From: JANQRZ01 sp965215165
GTDB taxonomy: Bacteria > Bacteroidota > Rhodothermia > Rhodothermales > JANQRZ01
DNA length: 64,000 bases
Assembly: GCA_965215165.1 (NCBI GenBank)
Contig: CBDCCX010000006.1
Location: 2,170,001-2,234,000 of the forward strand
Reading direction: 5' to 3'
The notes beneath the pieces are model-generated. The model searched no databases, was not told the DNA's origin, and saw only the letters and a list, made by a program, of their open reading frames with translations. This document shows positions 57,785 to 64,000 of this stretch, piece by piece (the first letter of the stretch is position 1; the number at the start of each line of letters is the position of its first letter). Made by a program: the position numbers and the translations under genes.

Positions 57785-57820
57785 CAACCGGCGGTTCCTC
57801 TCGAGGAGCCGCCGGTTTTT
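57785..57820 (+). terminator. Rho-independent terminator after the TPR gene
   Basis: AACCGGCGGTTCCTC at 57785-57799 pairs with GAGGAGCCGCCGGTT (14 of 15) and runs directly into TTTTT. It is 20 bp after the stop at 57765. It ends the rightward lipoprotein-barrel-TPR cluster. Confidence 0.88.
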
Positions 57821-57841
57821 CGTTGGGGCTGGGCAAAAAAA

Positions 57842-57869
57842 GTAGGGGCGACCAGCCGGTCGCCCCCAC
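57842..57869. repeat. 28-bp palindrome, third copy of the GTAGGGGC family
   Basis: Arms match at 12 of 14 positions (starts GTAGGGGCGACC, ends GTCGCCCCCAC). It lies 24 bp before the stop of the convergent epimerase gene at 57894. Thus the family also occurs outside the atp operon, about 33 kb away. Confidence 0.85.
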
Positions 57870-57893
57870 AGTCGTTCGGGATGAAGCCGGCGG

Positions 57894-58946
57894 TCAGCCG
57901 GCCAGTGCCGCCTCGGCCTCCTGGCGGGCGAGCTTCTGCTGGACCTGCTGCTCGATCCACTGGTAGGTCCGGTCGAGCCCTTCCTCGAGCGCGATCTTCG
58001 GCTCCCAGCCCAGGACTTGCTTGATCTTCTCGTTGTTCGAGTTGCGTCCGCGCACGCCCATCGGCCCGTCGATGTGGGCCTGCTCGATCTCGACGCCGGC
58101 CGCGTCGGCGGCAATCTGGGCGAGGTGGTTGATCGTCACCATGCGGTCGCGGCCGAGGTTGAGCGGCTCGGTGCAGTCGCTCATCATCAGGCGGTAGACG
58201 CCCTCGACGCAGTCGTCGACGTGCATGAACGAGCGGGTCTGCTCGCCGTCGCCCCAGATTTCGACGCGGGGCGTGCCGCCCGGCTCGCCCTCTTTGCCGC
58301 CGAGGAGTTTGGCGTAGGCCGTCTTGCGGCACATCGCGGCGGGCGCTTTCTCCCGGCCGCCCTCCCAGGTGCCCATCTCGCCGTAGACGTTGTGGAAGCG
58401 GACGGTCCGGGTCTCGATGCCGTACTGCTTGTGGTAGTGGTAGGTGAGCTGCTCGGTGATGAGCTTCTCCCAGCCGTAGGCGTCCTGCGGCTGCGCCGGG
58501 TAGGCGTCCTCCTCCTTGAGCGGCTTGACCTCGGCCTCGGTCTGGAGGTACTCGGGGTAGATGCACGCGCTCGACGTGTAGAGGTAGTGCGAGACCCCGG
58601 CGAGCCGGGCCGCCTCCATCGTGTGCGTGTTGATCAGGATGTTGTTGTGCAGGATCTCGGCGTGGTACTTCGAGATGAACCCCATCCCGCCCATGTCGGC
58701 CGCGAGCGCGTAGACGTGATCGATGCCGCGCGTGGCCTGGAGGCAATTGGCCCAGCGGCGGAGGTCGAGCAGCTCGAACTCGTCGGCGCGCGTCGCCTCG
58801 AACTCGGGCATCTTGATGTCGACGCCGCGGACCCAGTAGCCCTTGTCCTTGAGGTAGCTCACGAGGTGGTGGCCGATGAAGCCGCCGGCCCCGGTGACGA
58901 GAACCTTCGTCTTGGAGTGGTCCGAACCGTTGGTTGCGTTGTTCAT
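57894..58946 (-). CDS. GDP-mannose 3,5-epimerase-like NAD-dependent epimerase
   Basis: 350 residues from the ATG at 58944-58946. Rossmann motif GAGGFIGHH, then ADMGGMGFI (a family signature), the catalytic SSACIYPEY with Cys, the YGWEK dyad, and FHNVYGEMGTWEGGREKAPAAMCRK with the second catalytic Lys. GVRGRNSNNEKIKQVLGWEP completes the set. All are diagnostic of GDP-mannose 3,5-epimerase, which makes GDP-L-galactose/gulose. A sulfate-activation gene is directly upstream in the same direction, so the sugar may be sulfated for surface polysaccharide or glycolipid. The product in this organism is not proven. Confidence 0.88.
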   Translation of the reverse strand: MNNATNGSDHSKTKVLVTGAGGFIGHHLVSYLKDKGYWVRGVDIKMPEFEATRADEFELLDLRRWANCLQATRGIDHVYALAADMGGMGFISKYHAEILHNNILINTHTMEAARLAGVSHYLYTSSACIYPEYLQTEAEVKPLKEEDAYPAQPQDAYGWEKLITEQLTYHYHKQYGIETRTVRFHNVYGEMGTWEGGREKAPAAMCRKTAYAKLLGGKEGEPGGTPRVEIWGDGEQTRSFMHVDDCVEGVYRLMMSDCTEPLNLGRDRMVTINHLAQIAADAAGVEIEQAHIDGPMGVRGRNSNNEKIKQVLGWEPKIALEEGLDRTYQWIEQQVQQKLARQEAEAALAG

Positions 58947-59031
58947 TGCGTCCCTGCTGGAAGAGGCTGAAAAAGGAGAAGGTCGAAATAGAAAACGGCC
59001 CGCCATCCGCGAGGACGGCGGGCCGCAGGGC

Positions 59032-60750
59032 CTAGTTCTGAGAGAGGTAGCCCATCTCGGTCAGGTCGCCGATGATCTTGTCGACGGCTTCGCCGACCTC
59101 CATCTCCTGGGTCGGGATGTCGATCTCGGCGTCGGTCGGGGCCTCGTAGGGGTCCGAGATGCCGGTGAACTCCTTGATGATGCCGGCGCGGGCCTTGGCG
59201 TAGAGGCCCTTCACGTCGCGCGCCTCGCAGACCTCGAGCGGCGTCGAGACGAAGACCTCGACGTAGCCGCCGCCGGCCTCGATGGCGTCGCGGTTGGCGC
59301 GGCGGTCGGCCTCGTACGGGGCGATGGGCGCGCAGACGGCGATGCCGCCGTGCTTGGTGATCTCGCTCGCCACGTAGCCGATGCGCTGGACGTTCGTCGA
59401 GCGGTCCTCGCGCGAGAAGCCGAGCCCCTTGCCGAGGTGCGTCCGCACCACGTCGCCGTCGAGCAGCGTCACGTTCCGGCCCGACTCCATCAGCCGGTCG
59501 ACGAGAGCATTCGCGACGGTGCTCTTGCCCGAGCCCGAGAGGCCGGTGAAGAAGACCGTGAAGCCCTGCTGGCTCTTGGGCGGGTGGCTGAGCTTGAGCT
59601 CCTTGACGACCTCGGGGTAGGTGAACCAGCCGGGGATGTCCTCGCCGTTGGCGAGCATCTCGCGCTGCTGCGTGCCCGAGATGTTCTCGAACGACTTGCC
59701 CTGCTCCTTGGCCTCGTCGATCGGGATGTAGGCGTCGTCCTCGGGGACGTAGACCATCAGCTTGAACGGCACCATCTCGACGCCGATCTCGTCCTGGTGC
59801 TTCTGGAACAGCTCCTGCGCGTCGTAGGGGCCGTAGATCGGCTCGCCGTCGGAGCCGTTGCCCGGGCCGGCGTGGTCGCGGCCGACGACGAGGTGGGTGC
59901 AGCCGTAGTTCTTGCGGATCAGGCCGTGCCAGACGGCCTCGCGCGGGCCAGCCATCCGCATCGCGAGCGGCAGCAGGCTCAGCATCGCCTGGTTGTCGTC
60001 GTACTGCTTCAGGATGGCCTGGTAGCAGCGGACGCGCGTGTAGTGATCCACGTCGCCGGGCTTGGTCATGCCGACGACCGGGTGGATCAGGAGCGTGCCG
60101 CCGATCTCCTCAGCGGCGCGGCTCGTGAGCTCGTAGTGCGCGCGGTGCATCGGGTTGCGCGTCTGAAAGGCGACGACGCGGCTCGCGTTCATCTTCTCGA
60201 ACTCGGCGCGCAGCTCGGCCGGGGTGTGGCGGAGGTCCTTGTAGTCGTAGTGGACCGGGAGCTGGACGCCCTCGAGCGTGCCGCCGAGGTAGACCTCGCC
60301 CGCCTGGTCCATGAGGTAGGCGACCGCGGGGTGCTTCTTGTCGGTCGTGCCGAAGACCTCCTTCGCCTCGCGCTCCTTGTCCGGGGTCCAGCTGCTCTCG
60401 ACCGTCATGATGGCGAGCAGCAGGCCGGTGTTGTCGCGGAGGGCGACGCGGTCTCCTTCGTTCAGGCCGCCAGCCGTCTCCTCGTCTACGTCGAGCGTGA
60501 TCGGCATCGGCCAGAGGGTGCCGTCCTCGAGGCGCATGTCGCTCACGACGCCCTCGTAATCAGCCTCGGTCATGAAGCCCTTGAGCGGGGAGAAGCCGCC
60601 GTTGAGGATCAGCTCGATGTCGCAGGTCTGGCGCGGGGTGAGCGTGATCGAGGGGAGGTCGTGGGCGGCCTCGCGGGCAGCGTCGTCGTTGGTGTCGGCC
60701 ACGAGGTCGCAGAGGGTGCCGCCATGCGGGGCAATGAGGGTGTCGGTCAT
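59032..60750 (-). CDS. Bifunctional sulfate adenylyltransferase / adenylylsulfate kinase
   Basis: 572 residues. The N-terminal ATP sulfurylase has the QTRNPMHRAHYEL and GRDHAGPG motifs. The C-terminal APS kinase has an intact P-loop (GLSGSGKST) and DGDVVRTHLGKGLGFSREDRSTNVQRIG, so both activities are probably alive. The order matches the eukaryotic/fungal layout, except that in many fungi the kinase part is inactive. It makes PAPS for sulfation or assimilation. 85 bp upstream of the epimerase gene, which suggests a linked use for sulfated sugars. Lys and Asp residues of the ATP sulfurylase C-terminal region are conserved. Confidence 0.93.
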   Translation of the reverse strand: MTDTLIAPHGGTLCDLVADTNDDAAREAAHDLPSITLTPRQTCDIELILNGGFSPLKGFMTEADYEGVVSDMRLEDGTLWPMPITLDVDEETAGGLNEGDRVALRDNTGLLLAIMTVESSWTPDKEREAKEVFGTTDKKHPAVAYLMDQAGEVYLGGTLEGVQLPVHYDYKDLRHTPAELRAEFEKMNASRVVAFQTRNPMHRAHYELTSRAAEEIGGTLLIHPVVGMTKPGDVDHYTRVRCYQAILKQYDDNQAMLSLLPLAMRMAGPREAVWHGLIRKNYGCTHLVVGRDHAGPGNGSDGEPIYGPYDAQELFQKHQDEIGVEMVPFKLMVYVPEDDAYIPIDEAKEQGKSFENISGTQQREMLANGEDIPGWFTYPEVVKELKLSHPPKSQQGFTVFFTGLSGSGKSTVANALVDRLMESGRNVTLLDGDVVRTHLGKGLGFSREDRSTNVQRIGYVASEITKHGGIAVCAPIAPYEADRRANRDAIEAGGGYVEVFVSTPLEVCEARDVKGLYAKARAGIIKEFTGISDPYEAPTDAEIDIPTQEMEVGEAVDKIIGDLTEMGYLSQN

Positions 60751-60878
60751 CTGTAAGGCTGGAGGATCGGGAAAGAGGAACAGGGGGAGGAGGAAAAATG
60801 CCTAAGCCGTCCGCGAGGTTCAGGCCGGGGAGATTCTCCTTAGAAACTGCTTACACGCACGTCGGGGCGCGAGGAGCG

Positions 60879-62318
60879 TCACTCCACGAGGGTAACGCGC
60901 TGCGTCTCGACCTGCCCGGCGGCTTCGAGGCGGACGACGTACACCCCGGCGGCCAGCCCGCGCGCGTCCAAGCGGAGGGTGCGCGCGCCGGCCGGCCCCG
61001 GTCCATCGGCGAGCACGGCGACCTCGCGCCCGAGCACGTCGTAGACCGCCACGCGGACCGGGCCGGCGCGCGAGGTCTCGACCGTCAGCGCCGTCGCTCC
61101 GGCGAACGGGTTCGGCCCGGCGAGGCGGAGCTGCAAGGCGCGGTCGGGCGCGCCGGACGGCTCGGAGGCTACGGGCGCGGACCGGACGCGGTAGACCTCC
61201 CCTTCGCCGTCGGGGCCGATGTAGTTCAGCACGTACAGCTCGCCATCCTCGTCGACTCCGAACGACGAGATGAGCAGGTCGGTGTCGAGCAGCTCGGTGT
61301 TGGTCGTGTCGCCCGTCGCCGCGTCGATCTCCAGCGCCCAGAGCCGACCCGTCACGTAGTCGCCGTAGACGTACGCCCCCACGAGGGACGGCACCTCCGA
61401 CCCGCGGTAGACCCTGCCGCCCGTCACCGAGCGCCCGTCCTCGCGGCCGTACTCCCACACCGGCAGCGCCAGGCCTTCGGTGGAGCAGCCCTCCATCGGC
61501 TCGAAGCACAGCGTGCCTTCGAGCACCGGCCAGCCGTAGTTGCCGCCCACCTCGATGCGGTTGACCTCTTCGCGCCGCGCCTCGCCCACGTCGCCGAGCC
61601 ACAGGTCGCCCGTCGCCGGATCGTGCGACATCCGCCACGGGCTGCGCACCCCCCACGCGTAAATCTCTCCGCGCTCCGGCCCACCGGTGTCGGCGAACGG
61701 GTTGCCCTCGGGGATGCCGTAGCTCAGCCCGGCGTCGGGCGCGTCCACGTCGAGCCGCAGCACCGAGCCGAGCAGCGTCGTGGGGTCCTGCGCGTTGCCG
61801 AACACGTCGCCGCAGCAGCCGCCGTCGCCAAGCGCGATGTAGAGCAAGCCGTCGGGGCCGAACGAGAGGCCGCCGCCGTTGTGGTTGAACAGCGGCTGCT
61901 CGACCTCCAGCAGGATCACCTCCGAGGCGGGCTCGGCCGTGAGCGGATCGCCGGGGTCGCGGGCGAAGCGGGCGATGACGCTGCGTCGGGGGCCGGTGGC
62001 GTAGTAGTGGACGAAGACGAAGCCGGTGGCGGCGTAGTCCGGGTGGAAGGCGAAGCTCAGCAGCCCCCCCTCGAGGTCGGCCTCCCCGACCCGGTCGGCG
62101 ATGTTGAGAAACAGCCGGGCCAGCGTGAGATCGCCCCCCGCCCCGACCTCGAAGGTCCCGATCAGGCCGCGCTGCTCGGCGATGTAGAGCCGGCCCTCTT
62201 CGTCAGCTTGCAGATCGACGGGGCGGACGAGGCCGCTGAACACGGGGTCGAGCCGGACCTGCGCCTGGGTGTGTGGCGTGGCGGCCGCGAGGGCGAGGAG
62301 CAGCAGGGCGTATTTCAT
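60879..62318 (-). CDS. Secreted PQQ-type sugar/aldose dehydrogenase with T9SS-like C-terminal domain
   Basis: 479 residues. The signal peptide (LLLLALAAATPHTQAQ) is followed by a six-bladed propeller: SGLVRPVDLQADEEGRLYIAEQRGLIGTF; FNHNGGGLSFGPDGLLYIALGDGG; WGVRSPWRMSHDPATGDLWLGDVGEARREEVN. This family (PF07995-like, YliI/GdhB) oxidises soluble aldose sugars with PQQ. The GEAR...EVN and NYGWP segments are well conserved. Residues 390-479 form a sorting domain (LRLAGPNPFAGATALTVET; VYDVLGREVAVLADGPGPAG; AGVYVVRLEAAGQ). Needs PQQ from elsewhere; no pqq genes are here. Confidence 0.88.
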   Translation of the reverse strand: MKYALLLLALAAATPHTQAQVRLDPVFSGLVRPVDLQADEEGRLYIAEQRGLIGTFEVGAGGDLTLARLFLNIADRVGEADLEGGLLSFAFHPDYAATGFVFVHYYATGPRRSVIARFARDPGDPLTAEPASEVILLEVEQPLFNHNGGGLSFGPDGLLYIALGDGGCCGDVFGNAQDPTTLLGSVLRLDVDAPDAGLSYGIPEGNPFADTGGPERGEIYAWGVRSPWRMSHDPATGDLWLGDVGEARREEVNRIEVGGNYGWPVLEGTLCFEPMEGCSTEGLALPVWEYGREDGRSVTGGRVYRGSEVPSLVGAYVYGDYVTGRLWALEIDAATGDTTNTELLDTDLLISSFGVDEDGELYVLNYIGPDGEGEVYRVRSAPVASEPSGAPDRALQLRLAGPNPFAGATALTVETSRAGPVRVAVYDVLGREVAVLADGPGPAGARTLRLDARGLAAGVYVVRLEAAGQVETQRVTLVE

Positions 62319-62353
62319 ACAGAGGGGGAGGTCGGATGGGCGAGCACTGCGCC

Positions 62354-63214
62354 TCAGCCGTCGCGGCGCAGGTGCTCGTCGAAGAAGGCGAGGGTCTTCT
62401 GCCAGGCGTCCTCGGCGGCGGCGGCGACGTAGCGCTCGCCCGACGGGTTCGCAAAGGCGTGGCCTGCGCCCTCGTAGACCTCGATGTCGGCCTCTTTGCC
62501 GAGGCCCTTAAGCGCGTCCTCGAACTCCCGAACCTGGCTCACGGGAATCCCCTGGTCCTCGGCCCCGAAGATGCCGAGGATCGGCATGTCGAGCGCGGCG
62601 AGCCGGTCGCGGTCGGTGACGAGCTGCCCGTAGTAGATCGCTGCGGCGTCGATCTCCTGCGGCAGCGCGAGCGCCGCGCGGAGCGACCATCCGCCGCCGA
62701 AGCACCACCCGATCACGCCGACCCGGCCGGCGTTCTCTTGCGTCTTGAGGTAGGCAAGCGCCTGCGTCAGGTTGTCGGTCAGCCCCGCCTCGCGCTCCAT
62801 CGCGGCGCTCATCAGGCTCCGGGCCTGCTCGGGCGTCTCGGCCGACTCGCCGCCGTAGAGGTCAACCGCGAGGACGACGTAGTCCTGCGCGGCGAAGCGC
62901 TGGGCCATCGCCTGGATGTTGTCGTTCAGCCCCCACCACTCGTGGATCACAAGCAGGCCAGGGAGCGTCGGGGCCGCCTCGCCGGTTGCCTGCCCCTCGA
63001 ACGCCGGCCGGGCGAGGTAGCCGGTGACACTTTCGCCCCCAACGGTGGCGTAGACCGGCCGGCCGGTGACGAGGTCGTCGTCGGCCGAGGCGGCCAGGGG
63101 CGTCGCCACCGGCGTGTCGCCGGCGTGCTCGCGCGCCATGGCGTCGCCGTAGTCATCGCCGGAGCGCGTGCAGGCGGTAAGGGCGAGGACGAGGACCAGC
63201 AAGAGGGGGCGCAT
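62354..63214 (-). CDS. Dienelactone-hydrolase family lipoprotein
   Basis: 286 residues with a lipobox (LVLALTAC), so it is a membrane-attached lipoprotein. After a low-complexity spacer, the alpha/beta hydrolase core has LPGLLVIHEWWGLNDNIQAMAQRFA, the nucleophile elbow GWCFGGG (Cys), and the His in GAGHAF; an acid in GAEDQG completes the triad. The dienelactone hydrolase fold is usually cytosolic, so export is notable. The substrate is unknown; cleavage of a cell-envelope ester is possible. Confidence 0.9.
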   Translation of the reverse strand: MRPLLLVLVLALTACTRSGDDYGDAMAREHAGDTPVATPLAASADDDLVTGRPVYATVGGESVTGYLARPAFEGQATGEAAPTLPGLLVIHEWWGLNDNIQAMAQRFAAQDYVVLAVDLYGGESAETPEQARSLMSAAMEREAGLTDNLTQALAYLKTQENAGRVGVIGWCFGGGWSLRAALALPQEIDAAAIYYGQLVTDRDRLAALDMPILGIFGAEDQGIPVSQVREFEDALKGLGKEADIEVYEGAGHAFANPSGERYVAAAAEDAWQKTLAFFDEHLRRDG

Positions 63215-63234
63215 GGCAGGCGGGGGATAGACAA

Positions 63235-63264
63235 CGCGGCGGCAGCCCAGAGGCCGCCGCCGCG
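63235..63264. terminator. GC-rich hairpin after the T9SS gene at 63294
   Basis: CGCGGCGGC at 63235-63243 pairs with GCCGCCGCG at 63256-63264 across a 12-nt loop, 29 bp past the stop on the minus strand. No T-run. Resembles the hairpins at 48031 and 50608, each at the same place after a T9SS gene. Confidence 0.5.
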
Positions 63265-63293
63265 CCAGACGACAGAAAACGGCGTGGGCGAAT

Positions 63294-64000
63294 CTACTTC
63301 AGCAGCGTCAGCCGCTGCGTCGCCACCTGCCCGCCGGCCTCGAGCCGTACCAGGTAGGTCCCGCCGGCCAAGCCTCGGCCGTCGAGCGCGACCTGGTGCC
63401 GGCCTGCCTCCCACGTGCCATCGGCCAGCTTCGCCACGGCGCGCCCGAGCACATCGTAGACCACCAGCCGCACCTCGGCCGCCTCGGGCAGCGCGAAGCT
63501 CAGCGTGGCGGTTCGAGCGAACGGGTTCGGGAACGCCGGAGCGAGCGTCACCTCAGCAGGCAACGCCTCGGCGGCGGCCTGGGTCTCCAGCGTGGCCGTC
63601 GCGAGGGCGTCGAGCCCGCCGGTCGTCTGCCACCGCTCGGGCGTTGTCGCGGCGGACCGCGCCGCGCCGGCCTTGTCGAAGGAGAACGCGCCCTGCGCCT
63701 CGACCGCGTCGGGGAAATCCCCCAGCCGCACCAGCACGGTGTACTCGCCCCACGCGATGCCGCCCGGCACCGAGGCGCTCAGCGCCACCGGCCCGACGGT
63801 CCGGCCGGCCGGCAACGTCACCGTGCGCGGCCCCTCGACCGGCCCGAAGAGCGCTCCGTTCGGCAGGCGCACCATCGCCCAGGCGTCGACGGTCCGGGCC
63901 GAGGAGGTTTCGTTCGCGAGCGTCACCCGGTAGGTGAGCGCGCCGCCTGTAGCCCCGACGGTGACCGGATCGCCCTGAAGCTCGGCCCGGGCGAGCAGGC
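63294..64000 (-). CDS. T9SS secreted protein, C-terminal part
   Basis: Partial gene that runs off the right edge; about 235 residues are visible. It begins with LARAELQGDPVTVGATGGALTYRVTLANETSSARTVDAWAMVRLPNG, which corresponds closely to the module of the beta-helix protein at 48088. The sorting domain follows (PAFPNPFARTATLSFALPEA; YDVLGRAVAKLADGTWEAGRHQ; GGTYLVRLEAGGQ). Hence the 64-kb neighbourhood holds at least three proteins with the same C-terminal two-domain tail. The main body is not visible. Confidence 0.85.
   Translation of the reverse strand, partial: LLARAELQGDPVTVGATGGALTYRVTLANETSSARTVDAWAMVRLPNGALFGPVEGPRTVTLPAGRTVGPVALSASVPGGIAWGEYTVLVRLGDFPDAVEAQGAFSFDKAGAARSAATTPERWQTTGGLDALATATLETQAAAEALPAEVTLAPAFPNPFARTATLSFALPEAAEVRLVVYDVLGRAVAKLADGTWEAGRHQVALDGRGLAGGTYLVRLEAGGQVATQRLTLLK

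Noticed and set aside
60751..60878. Riboswitch before the ATP sulfurylase gene or after the sugar dehydrogenase
   Set aside because: No S-box, cobalamin or other conserved structure was recognisable in these 128 bases.

Overview
This is a GC-rich (mostly about 70% GC) bacterial chromosome segment. It most likely comes from the Rhodothermota/Bacteroidota, in the Rhodothermales or Rubricoccaceae range. Four points support this: several large secreted proteins end in type IX secretion (T9SS) sorting domains; the RpoD-type sigma factors are short, about 280 residues, in the Bacteroidota style; the F-type ATP synthase operon lacks atpD and atpC, and its subunit a is long and His-rich; and folP overlaps the diadenylate cyclase gene cdaA. 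No rRNA gene is present, so the placement is inference from gene content.

Layout. 1-8.3 kb: the start of an S9 peptidase; a LolA-like protein plus DUF1302 barrel operon; a 1008-residue beta-helix T9SS protein; an unknown protein; a MarC-family membrane protein. 8.4-14.3 kb: an island of secreted proteins (a small T9SS protein, a Ca-binding RTX-repeat protein and a roughly 1087-residue protein split by a frameshift and ending in a LAS-type peptidase motif). The island is bracketed by a 153-bp direct repeat derived from the 3' end of an ABC-transporter ATPase gene, and parts of it have clearly lower GC. 14.3-18.6 kb: MacAB/TolC-like ATPase, adaptor and outer-membrane channel, then a Spy/CpxP-like protein. 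18.7-21.8 kb: two serine tRNAs, glutamate dehydrogenase and an RpoD-like sigma factor.

21.9-27.7 kb: the ATP synthase operon, transcribed leftward (atpI-like, atpB, atpE, atpF, atpH, atpA, atpG), with two perfect 28-bp palindromes of one repeat family in the gaps flanking atpA. 28-35 kb: a giant hybrid histidine kinase, a second RpoD-like sigma factor, and folP-cdaA. 35.1-38.7 kb: two adjacent MITE-like elements, two tandem short-repeat arrays at gene boundaries, pcm, a DUF368 (PopT-type) lipid-carrier translocase, an overlapping pair of EutN/CcmL microcompartment vertex proteins, and a hotdog thioesterase.

38.6-48 kb: a membrane histidine kinase, an alpha-oxoamine synthase, a GAF plus degenerate GGDEF protein, a lysine 2,3-aminomutase homologue, an ATP-grasp ligase, and an R2-like ligand-binding oxidase. 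48-64 kb: cell-surface genes. These include two T9SS proteins whose last 277 bp are almost identical, a lipoprotein/barrel/TPR cluster, a GDP-mannose 3,5-epimerase-like enzyme beside a bifunctional ATP sulfurylase/APS kinase (suggesting sulfated surface sugars), a PQQ-type sugar dehydrogenase with a sorting domain, a dienelactone-hydrolase lipoprotein, and the C-terminus of another T9SS protein.

The least explained parts are the island, the gene-boundary repeat arrays, the palindrome family inside the atp operon, the exchangeable sorting-domain cassette, and the isolated EutN pair. No CRISPR array, phage, or recognisable defence system was seen.
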